Source of the DNA: Palaemon carinicauda
Lineage: Eukaryota > Arthropoda > Malacostraca > Decapoda > Palaemonidae
Direction: 5' to 3'
Length of the DNA stretch: 64,000 bases
NCBI RefSeq assembly: GCF_036898095.1
Contig: NC_090746.1
Location: 56,653,899 to 56,717,898 of the forward strand
Shown: in pieces, positions 10,165 through 20,370 of the stretch
Position numbering within the stretch: the first letter of the stretch is position 1
Layout: every line of letters begins with the position of its first letter
The notes under the pieces: model-generated
Told to the model about the DNA's origin: nothing
Seen by the model: only the letters and a program-made list of their open reading frames with translations
Database searches by the model: none
Made by a program: the position numbers and the translations under genes

Positions 10165-13100
10165 GTTATGCCACTGAGGGGGGCAAGCCAGCCTCACCTT
10201 GGTGCCGGTCCCAAGCCTGGGTAAATGGGGAGGGTTGGCGGGAGGAAAGGCATCTGGCCATGAAAAATTAGCCAAAACCAATATGGCCAGTAGAGATTGT
10301 GTGAGATTAGAATTAATGCTAGGGCGTTTCCCGTAGGCGACGTGTTGGGACCTCGCCTGACCCCTCCCAAAAATTGGCAAGGGCTACCCTGTCATGGGCG
10401 GCTTGTGTTAGAGAGGCAAGCTCAGAGGAAAATATCTGAGGAGAAGATGAGAGTAGCAACTCTGAATGTGGGGACAATGACTGGAAAAGGGCGAGAGCTG
10501 GTTGACCTCATGGAGAGAAGGAAGATTGGAGTGCTGTGTGTGCAGGAGACCAGATGGAAGGGAAATAAGACAAGCGAACTAGGCGAAGGTTGTAAATTTT
10601 ATAACAGTGGAGCAAATAAGGAAGGAAGAAATGGTGTACGAATAATATTATCGAAAGATTTGAAAGAAAGTTTGATTAGAGTGAATAGGAAAAATGACAG
10701 AATTATGAGTTTAAAGTTGGGACTGGGAGCAACAATAGTTAATGTGGTGTGGGCCTATGCCCCTCAAACTGGATGTACAGAGGAGGAGAAGGATGAATAA
10801 TGCCTGCAAGGGAAAGGGTATTTATAGGAGATCTGAATGGCCACTTGGGAATTAGTAGGGAAGGGATAGAGAGACTGCATGGAGGTTGGGGTGTGGGCGA
10901 GAGAAATGATGGGGGAGAAAGAGTGATTGATTTTGCAGTGGCTTTTGACCTAGCAATGATCAACATTTTCTTTGAGAAAAAGATCAACAGACTGATTACT
11001 TACAGTAGTGGTGGCAGGGAGAGCCAGATAGATTTGCTGCTGAGTAAGAGAGACCATCTGATGGAGGTTAGAAATTGCAAGGTGATAAATGGGGAGAGTG
11101 TAGCAACGCAACACAGATTAGTGGTAATTGATTGCAGACTAAGGAATTGTAGGAGAAGTAAAAAGACGAGAATGGACTCAAAGATTAAGTGGTGGAAATT
11201 GAAAGAGGCAGAACTGAGAGTCTTGTTTAAGGAAAGAGTGCTGGAAGAAGTAAGGTTACCTGAGGATGTACAAGAATGGTGGACCGAGAATAGTAAAGTG
11301 ATTCTACGGATCGGTGGGGAAGTACTTGGAAAGTCATCCGGAAGAAGACCCCCAAATGATAAATAATCGTGGTGGTGGAATGATGAGGTGCAAGAACGGG
11401 TGAAAACCAAGAAAGAAGCCAAGAAGAAGGCAGATCTATCAGGACAAGAGCAGGAAAAAGAAAACTATAAGCAGGCAAAGAAAGAAGCAAAAAGAGCAGT
11501 AGCAAAGGCGAAGACAGACATTCAATGAAGCCTATAAAGAGATGGAAACACCAGGAGAGAAAAAAATATTACGAATTGCTAAGGCCCGAGATGCTGCATC
11601 TAAAGACCTGACGCAGATAAGGCAAATAAAAGATAGCAATGGTATAGTTCTAGCAGAAGAGAATGAAATTAAAAGAAGGTGGGAAACTTATTTTGAAGGA
11701 CTAGTGAATGAGAACCCAAGAACAGTATTTGAAGATAGACCCCCAAACGAGGCAGTTACCATAGGAGTGACTAGAAGTAGAACAAGCAGTAAAGAAGATG
11801 AAAAAAGTAAAGCTGCAAGACCGGATAATATACCAGTAGAGGTATGGAAGAGTTTTGGAGAGGAAGGCACAGATATCTTGTCGGACCTGATGCAAAAGAT
11901 CTTCAATCAGGAAAAGATGCCAGAGGAATGGAGAGGAAGCCTAATCATCCCCATCTATAAGGGGGAAGGAGACATCCAGGAATGGGGCAACTACAGAGGC
12001 ATGAAGTTGATAAGCCATACTTTGAAGATATGGGAGAAGATCATTGAGAAGAGACTCAGAGATGAAACAACAATTGGTGAGGAACAATTTGGATTCATGC
12101 CTGGAAGAGGGACTGTAGATTCAATATTTTCTTTGAGGCAGATGATAGAAAAACATCGGGAGAAACAGAAAGGAATACATATGGTCGCTATTGACATGGA
12201 AAAGGCATACAATCGAGTACCAGGTCAGGAGGTGTGGAGATGTATGAGAGAAAAGGGAGTCCCTGAGAAATACGTAAGAATCACCCAAGATATGTATAAG
12301 AGGGCAGAAGCAAATGTTAAGAGCAGTACAGGCCTAACAGAAAGGTTCCCAGTAAATGTGGGACTACATCAGGGGTCTGCATTGAGCCCTTACCTATTTG
12401 ATCTGGTCATGGATGTAGTAACACAAGGTATTAGAGATCAGTCTCCTTGGTGTATGCTTTTTGCTGATGATGTTATACTGTTTAGCACTAGGCGAGAGGT
12501 AGTAGAAGAGAAACTGGAGGAGTGGACAAGAAAAATACAAAATAGAGGATTGAAGATCAGCAGGAAAAAGACACAGTATTTGAGATTGAAAAATGGGGAG
12601 AATGGGACAGTTAGTTTACAAGGAGAGAGATTAAAAAGAGTTGAAAATTTCAAGTATTTAGGATCAACAGTTGCAGAGGATGGTGATCTGGGGGCAGAAA
12701 TAAACCACAAAATACAAGCAGGATGGAAGAATTGGAAAAAAGTGTGTGGAGTACTATGCGACAGGAAAATAGGGGTTAAGTTGAAAGGTAAAGTACACAG
12801 GACAGTTGTGAGACCGGCAATGATGTATGGAGCAGAGACGTGGGCAATAAAGAAGACAGAAGAGAAGAAGCTGGATGTGGCAGAGATGAGAATGTTGAGA
12901 TGGATGTGTGAGGTGACAAGAAGAGATAAGATACGGAATGAGGTACTTAGGGGTACCACAAGAGTTAGAGAACTATCAGATAAGATCCAAGAAAGTAGAC
13001 TGAGGTGGTATGGTCATGTCATGAGAAGAGATGAACAGTATATTGGGAGGAGAGTGATGGAAATGGAGGTACAGGGGAGGAGGAGAGGGAGACCAAAGCG

Positions 13101-13250
13101 AAGGTGGATGGACTGTATCAAGGATGACCTTCGATCAAAGGGATTAACCAGTGATGAAGTGTGGGACAGAGCTAGATGGAGAATGCTGGCCAGAAACATC
13201 GACCCCACATAAAAGTGGGAAAAGATACAGACAAAGAAGATGATTTCAAA
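10165..13250 (+). mobile_element. RTE-like non-LTR retrotransposon (LINE), nearly full length, mutated
   Basis: The plus-strand element starts with a leader resembling those of RTE-like LINEs (tgccggtcccaagcctgggt, then an agggttggcg...catctggcc motif). An apurinic endonuclease and a reverse transcriptase follow, and it ends shortly after the stop in a 3' tail with aagaagatgat. It runs antisense to the photolyase gene. No clear target duplication was found. The exact 5' boundary is estimated. Confidence 0.8.
10297..13212 (+). pseudogene. LINE endonuclease-reverse transcriptase, with frame breaks
   Basis: Three pieces make up one original polyprotein. The first (about 10447-10800) carries the endonuclease N-terminus: MRVATLNVGTMTG, VLCVQETRWKG and VVWAYAPQTGC. 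The second (10800-11366) has VFIGDLNGHLG and a later ATQHRLVVIDCRL motif. The third (11542-13212, 556 residues) has the RT blocks: EEQFGFMPGRGTVDSI, AIDMEKAYNRVP, HQGSALSPYLFDLVMD and the catalytic FADD near 12461. It ends with a basic tail containing RLRWYGHVMRR. Breaks are a short deletion/frameshift at 10800, an in-frame stop near 11366 and a frameshift near 11525. The original enzyme would nick target DNA and prime cDNA synthesis there. The clade call is from remembered motif similarity. Confidence 0.82.
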
Positions 13251-14269
13251 TAAAACTGCTAATTGGAAAATTATAGATTAAGTAATAATGATTTCTTTAA
13301 GTAAATATGAAATATCCTTCGGTAGCATGCCTTAATAATAAGGAAGCTATTTGATCCGAAAATTGGAGTTGACGGCGAACTACGCAGGGTTGATCAGCCA
13401 ATTTGAATGTAAACAATGCATGAGATTATAATTCGCTTTGTTTTTTATTATAAATATGACACTAAAATGTGAATATCGCTTGCATTATCATTGGATACAG
13501 TTAAGTTAAATGGATACACACTGTACAGAGAGAGCTAGGAACAGCTCGGTGTGGAGATAAGTAGTGGCTTCAATCTATTGATGGCCAGGTAATGTATGCA
13601 TAAGTCCATCTACAGACCAGTAACACAGACCGGGGAGGAAGACGAAGAAATGGGCGTAGCCTAAATTATAGTTGTATACAGAACTCGGTTGGAGAACGTT
13701 GATAAATGTTCATAACTGAGACATCCTCCTTCCTATGAACGACGAAAACCTTTTTATTTCTTCGTTTCCAATTGGCAAAACTGGCATATGTTTCGAAGGT
13801 ATACCTTTCCTAGAAATAGAGTCCCTTATGTGAAGTTTTTAGTCTCAGTATCTTATAAAAACTATGACCTCTGATCAGAAAGTTAGGAAGGAACTGTCTG
13901 AAATGAAGGCAGACCGCATATACAGCATGTTTGGTTACAGGAAGGTAAAAGAGGAATGCATAACCTGGTTCCCCATATGGAATATAGCCATCAATACTAA
14001 TGATGGTCTATAGTCCTTGTCAGCAGAAAGATCGTTTTCTCGCATATGCGTATATTCGTCTGCGGTCACGTTTCCACAACTTCTTTGCCTTTGGGTAAAC
14101 GTTTGACTATAAGTCTGAGCCCGCTTGCAGGAATAATGTACTGTATGACGAATCGCAACATTATTCCCAAATAATTTGATCGACGAGTACCTGTAGCCTT
14201 TTAATGATGTGAGTGCATGTGCCCACAAAACCAAATACTGTATACTGTTAGTGTAGCGACCATACCTCT
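13251..14269. other. No gene recognised
   Basis: AT-rich intronic sequence between the LINE and the minisatellite. No frame shows a recognisable protein. No terminal repeats or tandem structure stood out. Confidence 0.4.
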
Positions 14270-14535
14270 GTTGGTTTGCCTGCTCGCCTTGTGGGCGGGG
14301 CTTGCTAAGGGGCTTGCTAACGTTCATAAATGTAATGATATGCTGAGAAAGTTTGTCTAGCCGCCTTGTGGGCGGGGCTTGTTAAAATTCGTAAATGTAA
14401 TGAGAAGCTGACAACGTTCGTCTGGCTGCTTTGTGTACGGGGCTTGCTACTGTTCGAAAACGTAGTGAAAAGCTGACAACGTTTGTCTGGCCGCCTTGTG
14501 GGTGGGGCTTGCTATCATTCATAAATGAATGCAGA
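14270..14535 (+). repeat. Minisatellite, four copies of a 65-77 bp unit
   Basis: Four diverged units each contain ccgccttgtgggcggggc followed by ttgctaa..ttcataaatgtaatga-like sequence. Their core words begin at 14286, 14363, 14428 and 14493. The first unit is 12 bp longer because ggggcttgctaa is duplicated. The array abuts a dispersed repeat also present in inverted orientation inside DIRS copy C. Confidence 0.85.
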
Positions 14536-14786
14536 AGCTAATTCTGTTCCCTTTGAACTAAAGGCTTGATATACTGTAATAACCTTGTAAGAGTATGTCT
14601 CCTAAGCCCGTTGTGCAAGTGCTCCAAAGAACTCTCATTTCCATCGGGAAACAATGCCCGAGAAAATAACCCCAAAGGATTATCTTTCACCAAGCTCGGT
14701 GTCTAATGAGAAACCATATTTGTGGCAATAAACCTAGGGTTTTGTCTTAGCGAGAATGCATGCGCCACAAAAGGAGTTTGTTTCAG
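14527..14786 (+). repeat. Dispersed repeat, inverted partner at 27540-27794
   Basis: This 260-bp stretch matches the reverse complement of 27540-27794 with only scattered mismatches (by eye well above 90 percent). It begins aatgcagaagctaattctg and ends near atgcgccacaaaagga. No coding potential was seen. The partner sits inside DIRS copy C, so this is a separate repeat whose full extent is unknown. Confidence 0.85.
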
Positions 14787-15064
14787 CCTTATAGAGATTT
14801 AACGAATGCCTGTACAGTGGAACCTCTACACACGAACGTATCTACATCCGAATATTCCAACATCCGAAGTAAAATTCGAACAAATTTTTGACTCTACACC
14901 CGAATTTTATTTCGACACACGAAGTAAACATTACGCCATTGGGCGTCGAGTGCTCAGTTCTCTATTCTTGTGTGTATCGTGTGGTTGTCCTCTGTTTGGG
15001 CTGTTATTAACAGTGCTTATTTTCTTCCTTTTCTCACATTTCCTTTTTGATTTTACCTATAATC

Positions 15065-15260
15065 ATGGTGCCTAAGAAGCTAAGTTTCAGTACAGGAAGA
15101 AGGCAATTCTTTCATTAGAATTGAAGCAAGAAATTATAGAAAAACATGAGAGCAGTGTGCATGTGAGTGATACTGTATGGCTAAACAATATGGCCGGAAT
15201 AGGCCTATGATCTCGAGGATCATCAAGCTGAAGGCAGCCATTAAAGTAAATAACCATCGA
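15065..15260 (+). pseudogene. Tigger-like transposase N-terminal remnant
   Basis: An ATG at 15065 begins MVPKKLSF, matching the start in copy 1. After a frameshift, the segment at about 15175-15250 reads AKQYGRNRPMISRIIKLKAA, the helix-turn-helix DNA-binding region of CENP-B/Tigger transposases that copy 1 lacks. Stops follow and nothing of the catalytic domain remains. The two copies therefore derive from one family but lost different parts. Confidence 0.65.
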
Positions 15261-15498
15261 AGGGGATCACCATTATTACAAGACATCTTAGCAATACCCT
15301 GGAAAAGATAGAACGCCTTTTGTTGTTAGGGATAAAGGACAAAGAGATTGTTGGCAACGATCATTTGTGAGAAGGGCCAGCGTGATGAACAGAAAGAAAG
15401 AAAAAAGTGAAGCAAAGAAAACCATGATAGCATTAACAAGCTCTTTTAAATAAGACTTCTCTCTTTTTCTGTTTCTCTCTAAACATAGCATTAACAAT

Positions 15499-16244
15499 CT
15501 CTCTCGTTCTTCTTCGCTGTTATAGTGTTAGATACGTCTATTATTTTTTTTCCGAGAGAGAGAGAGAGAGATTAAACAAAAATGTGTTTAGAGTACATAT
15601 GATTTTTAACAGCGTCAACGAGTTGAAAAACAATTAAATGTAACTAAGAAAGTAATAACAGCTAATCTGAATTCCTTTATTAACTAAAACAAATATTGAT
15701 ACAAACACACTCGTGTGCGTATGCACAAACACACACACAGGTGCAAAAATTGCTACGCAGTAAGAGAGACGGTCGGGGAGGAGGTAGAGATGGTGACTGC
15801 GATAACATACCGTAACTCCACTGAAAGTGATGAAAATAAAAAATCAAAAGAAAAAAAATGTAAAAAATATGAAATATGAAAATAAAAAAAAAATAAATAA
15901 GCTAAGTTAGATTAAAATTTCCATAGTGTAAGTTACGGTATGTTATCGCAGTCACCATCTCTACCTCCTCGCCGATCGTGTCTCCTCATGCGTGTGTGTG
16001 TGTTTGCGCATACGCACACGAGTGTGTTTGTATCAATATTTATTTTAGTTAATAAAGGAATTCAGATTCGCTGATATTGTTTTTTTAGTTACATTTAACT
16101 GTCTTTCAACTCGTTAACGCAGTTAAAAATCATATGTACACAACACATTTTTGTTTAATCTCTCATTTTTGTTTAATCTCTCTCTCTCTCTCTCTCTCTC
16201 TCAGAAAAAATTAGTAGACGTCTCTAACACTAACAGTGAAGAAG

Positions 16245-16252
<8 letters not shown>
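15499..16252. repeat. Long inverted repeat (about 315-bp arms, about 123-bp loop)
   Basis: The left arm 15499-15818 pairs with the right arm 15942-16252. Examples are the tgaattcctttattaactaaaa / ttagttaataaaggaattca pair and the ggtagagatggtgactgcgat / atcgcagtcaccatctctacc pair. The right arm matches the normal 3' part of copy 1 (around 2710-2770), so the left arm looks like an inverted duplicate of it. The outer edges are GA and CT tracts. Confidence 0.88.

Positions 16253-16311
<59 letters not shown>
16249..16311. repeat. (GA)n microsatellite
   Basis: A perfect GA tract of about 63 bp at the outer edge of the right hairpin arm. A shorter CT tract lies at 16178-16201 inside the arm. Confidence 0.97.
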
Positions 16312-16314
<3 letters not shown>

Positions 16315-16816
16315 ATTTATTTAAAGAACATGTTAACACCATGTCTACCTTCTCGCCGATCGTCCGTCTCCTCCTGGCGTAACAAATCCTACACCTGCGT
16401 TGGCCTGTCTCTAAGGTAAAGTGGCAATAAAACACATTTTTTATTTATTATTTCTTTATAATTATCTTTTTTACATGCTTCTTTCATATTATGCAGTTAT
16501 GATATTGTTATGTGTAATTATGCGTAGCCATTTATTAAGGATTTATTATGGGTTTTTAGGCTGAGGAACGAATTAAATGATTTACCATGTATTCTTATGG
16601 GAAAATTCGTTTCTACATCCGAACATTTTCTACATCCGAAGTTGGTTGTGGAACGAATTAAATTCGTATGTAGAGGTACCACTGTACTGTAGTTATGTAA
16701 AATTTATCAGGGACAAGAGATTTCCACGAAGAAGCACAGTTTTACACGTAAGGATGTTAGCCCAGAACGCAAAGAACACGAGCACTGGGCAGGTTCGTAC
16801 AGGGTTGCCAGCGAAC

Positions 16817-16925
16817 GCTTTCTCGCTAGCGAGAATCAGCAAAAGCTTTCTCACTGGCGAGAATCAGCGAAGGCTCTTCTCGCTGGCGAGAATCTTCCTC
16901 GCTAGCCACAATCAGCGAAAGCTCT
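16817..16925 (+). repeat. Short tandem repeat, about 30-bp unit, 3-4 copies
   Basis: Repeated words of the form tctcgctagcgagaatcagc recur with small changes (ctggcgagaatcagcg, ctggcgagaatcttcc, ctagccacaatcagcg). No protein function is suggested. Confidence 0.7.
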
Positions 16926-17920
16926 CTTCGAACTTGCGAGGAGAGAATTGGATCTTACCTTTACAGCTAGACCCAGCAAGTGTGTGCTACTTGCTACTGA
17001 AATACAGCTCACTTGTGGCAACAGTAAGCTGAAGCTCTGAGCGCTACTGGAGTGACGCAGGCTTGCGCTGGCGGGTAGGGTTTCGCAAACCCCCCTTGGG
17101 TAATAAGGCAAATAACCTGGGTTACTCGCAGACCTTCATCAGTCAGAAACGCTCACCCACTCACTTCGCTAGAACATAGTGGGTGGGTGCGCAACACTGC
17201 GCATTACGTCTCTGCAAGACTAAGGTCCTTGCTAAGTACTCCTGCTCATCTTACCCTGCAAAAGGGGGTGGTCAGTAGCCTTATGTCACTCCCTCAAAAG
17301 GGAACGAAAAGGGCAGTGATGAACTTAAACACCAGCCGTTTCTCCCTCGTCAGAGGTTAAAACCATGAGGCACAGGTCCCAAAGGCCTTGGCCTCGCAAA
17401 GCTCCATGAGCTTTGTTGTGCGAGGCAATAACCACGAAGAGTTAATGGGGCCAGCCGGCTAATGCCGTTTTTTAAAGGACAAGACTTTGACATTCATACC
17501 ACTTCATAAGGTCACTTAGGACATTTCCAAACTGCATAGGATTTTTGCTTCTGACCTTTGGTTTTGTGATGTCAGGGTGATTTATCCTGAAAATTTGTGT
17601 TTTTCAAATTCTATCTCCTCCCTTGATAATTAATATTAAACCCTGGGATTACTACTCTATATAGACCTGATGTAGACCTCCAATAAAATGAAGTTTTTTT
17701 TTTTTCTAAAATTCAGAAAACTTCAAAATCATTCATTGTCATTCATTTTTTGCTAGATATGAATTTTTTTTATTATGGTAAAAATTCAATCCCCAAAAAT
17801 CATGAAAAAAAAAATGAAACAAAAAATTGGAAAAAAGGGCAACATTTGATTGTTTTATAACGTCTTTCTAAGTTACATACCAAATTTCAATGCTATACCT
17901 CTAAAACTAAGGGAGAAAAA
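16926..17920. other. No gene recognised; probably old repeat sequence
   Basis: The first half is GC-richer and contains inverted GTGGGTGAGC-like words. The second half is AT-rich up to the left boundary of DIRS copy B. I found no protein motif and could not place it in a named family. Confidence 0.35.
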
Positions 17921-17963
17921 ACGGATTTTGAGCGAAGCGAAAAATCTATTTTTGGGTGAGATA

Positions 17964-18307
17964 GCCATGGCGTCCTGATGGAAGGTTCCTTTTTGGTAGC
18001 TTCCTTGGGTATAAGACTACTAAGATATTCCCAGAGAATTTAACCACAGGTTATCACAGAATTCTAACTTCTGGAGCGAGTATCTCAAAGGTTTCCCTTT
18101 AAGACATCGTAATACAACAGGGGACGCGCATGTCTGAACGCGCCACATAGCTATCTTCACCCCGAACAGAGTTAATGCTTCGGTGTGTAAGGACTGAGAA
18201 TAACTGGGAGCCGTTCCACAGCTAATCTCACTTGTGGATACTACTGATACTCGAGACGTAAACAAACGGACGCCATTGCTCTAATGACGTCACGCCCGTC
18301 TTCATCC
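17964..18307 (-). repeat. Copy B inverted terminal repeat, 3' side
   Basis: It pairs with 26333-26676 almost base for base, from gccatggcgtcctgatgga at the outer end to the cttcatcc word at the inner end. A unique extension of about 43 bp (tgagcgaagcgaaaaatcta and following) lies outside it. The 81-codon frames in both repeat copies are a by-product of this duplication. Confidence 0.93.
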
Positions 18308-18383
18308 TGAAGCCAGTTGCTGCCCATCACCATGATACAGTAGCACAGGGTGGGAACAAAACTGGACGAAGTAGTAGGGAGGG

Positions 18384-18478
18384 TCCATCAGGACGCCATG
18401 GCTATCTCACCCAAAAATAGATTTTTCGCTTCGCTCAAAATCCGTTTTTTGGGCTCAAGCCATGGCGTCCTGATGGAA
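18384..18478 (-). repeat. Copy B internal complementary region (ICR)
   Basis: The sequence is the reverse complement of the element's left end followed directly by the reverse complement of its right end: tccatcaggacgccatggct and onward, then a centre at gcttcgctcaaaatccg, then gggctcaagccatggcgtcc. In the DIRS1 model this template lets the ends be completed and joined into a circle. It therefore records the circle-junction sequence. Confidence 0.92.
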
Positions 18479-19271
18479 GAGTACCAGAGAATCAATGTAT
18501 CGTGGTAGATTTTCCCCCAGTATTAAGTGCCTAGGCATTGACAAAACAGCAAAGTAATCTTAGGTAAAGAACCATAGGAACGAAGTATCCTGCCCCCCTT
18601 GGCAGGAAGTTCCCATGGGCTATGCCGACGTCAAAGTGGTATTGAAGGGCTATTCATCCTGAGAGAAGAACTTGAAGAACTTAGAGATGAAGCGGAATGT
18701 TTGGTATTTGTATAGGAACATTCTGAAATTAGACCAGTGGTGGTTGGGCACTGTGTATAGAGTTCATCTCTTGGTTATCAGAAGTAAGTATTCGTGTAGG
18801 AACCTTACTTAGTCAGGGTGAATATAATTTAGGATTAAACATCTTAAATTCTTCATAACCATAAGAAAGGAGGAATAAATAAAACTATGACAGGTATGTA
18901 TTTCATAGTAAGTAGGAGCTGAAAGAGACGCATAAGTAATAAAATAGAAATTTTATTTCACAATGCAGAAATTAAATAATTTACAGCAAAAGTAAAGTTC
19001 ATTTATAGTAATAATAATGTACATAGAAATAAAGGCTTGCTCTTGAATCTGAAAAGGAATTTCAGGATATTAGTAGGTACTCGTTCTCGAGGAACGCAAG
19101 TCTTTAAATAACACATCATGCTCAAGGCATGCGGCACTTGTGTGACACTATGACATTTCACCTGGGATAAGAACAGTTATAAAAGCACTAAGTGTTTTTA
19201 GACATCACTATGCATCGCTCGAGGGTCAACATAGGCACCCGAAGAGTTAGAGTCCCAAGTAACTCACTGTT

Positions 19272-20370
19272 CTACGCAGAGTTAGGTGCAGGTTTCATAA
19301 CACTACCTGCGGCTACCACAAAATGTTTGACTTCGTGCACTTGTTTCGCATAATGTTTAAAGAAAACTCGCGAGGACTTCCAGCCCGTGAAGTTTTTAAG
19401 GCTTTCAAAGTCCATGCTCTGAAAGAAATTCAGAGAAGATGCCACTTTTCTAGGATCATGACCAGCGGGTGTACTGTTCGGATCCGCTCTGCGAATGAAG
19501 TAGGTGATTTTCGCTCTTAATTGTTTCAGTGACAGGTCGCTGCCCGATGTTTCTCCTTTGAAGAGTTGGCCTCCACCAAAGTTCGAAGTTCTGCGAAGAT
19601 AGACCTTGAGACTCTCTACTGGACATAGAGAGACATCCTCCTTCAGGGGGCATATTCTCCAAGGGCCCCATCTTTTGGTGGGTAATTCATTTTTAGCGAG
19701 AAACGTCGGATCAGGGGAGAGGGTCACTTCTCCTGAATCGGTAAACAGGATGTGTCCTTCTTCTCTTGATAATGCCACTATTTCGCTGACTCGAGCTCCC
19801 GAAGCGAGAGCAAATAAAAATATAACTTTCTGAGTCAGATCCTTGAGGGGGCATGAATCATTGTCCAAGTTGGAGGCGAAATGTAGTACCTTGTCTAGTG
19901 ACCAGGAGATCGGTTTCGGAGGGGGTGCTGGACGTAGGCGAGCACATGCTTTTGGTAGTTTGTTGAAGATGTCGTTGGACAGATCAATTTGGAAAGCATA
20001 TAGAATTGGTCTAGCCAAGGCCGATTTGCAGGTGGAAATCGTATTGGCTGCTAATCCTTGTCCATGAAGGTGAATGAAGAAGGACATACAGAAATCAATT
20101 GTGATTTCTTTAGGATTTTTTGCCTTGACAAAAGAGACCCATTTCCTCCAGGATGATTCATATTGCCGTCTCGTGGATTCGGTCTTGTATTCCTCTAGGA
20201 AGTCTAGACTTTTCTTCGAGATCCCAAACCTCTTCTTTGCGGCAAGGGAGAGAAAATCATGAGATGAAGGTCCTTGATTTTCGATGATGAAGCGAAGACA
20301 GTCGACTTCTGTACTTGTTGAGAGAGAACTGGGCCCGGGAGAGGGATCAGCTTGGGCTGCAGCTCCAGGA
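19272..20370 (-). CDS. DIRS tyrosine recombinase (copy B), intact
   Basis: The recombinase occupies the last 350 or so residues of an open frame that runs back to 22040. A SAM-like core-binding domain (RRQYESSWRKWVSFV, AANTISTCKSALARPIL) precedes the catalytic domain. Counting within the long frame, catalytic residues are Arg at about 750 (GARVSEI), His and Arg at about 861 and 864 (GHDPRK), and the nucleophilic Tyr at about 897 (FFKHYAKQV). The complete R/HxxR/Y set suggests an active enzyme. It would integrate the circular cDNA by strand exchange. Its start is uncertain because the frame overlaps RT-RNase H; translation may use an internal ATG, frameshift or separate transcript. Copy C carries a close relative (28470-29588). 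Confidence 0.88.

Larger units (their letters stand above)
14815..16684 (+). mobile_element. Tigger/pogo-like DNA transposon, copy 2, with internal hairpin
   Basis: It has the same ends as copy 1 (starts CAGTGGAACCTCTACA, ends with the inverse) and is flanked by TA on both sides. It is longer than copy 1 (1870 bp) because it contains an inverted duplication (arms 15499-15818 and 15942-16252) plus GA/CT tracts. It has lost most of the transposase, so it is non-autonomous. Confidence 0.85.

Noticed and set aside
10165..10200. Target duplication for the large LINE
   Set aside because: I compared the flanks near 10130-10165 and 13250-13290 and found no convincing direct repeat, so none is claimed.
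14270..14535. CRISPR-like array of spaced repeats
   Set aside because: Units are contiguous diverged minisatellite copies in eukaryotic intron DNA; no constant repeats with unique spacers and no cas genes.
18020..18265. 81-codon open frame repeated at 26375-26620
   Set aside because: Both lie in the inverted terminal repeats of DIRS copy B; the duplication explains their identity and nothing suggests a protein.
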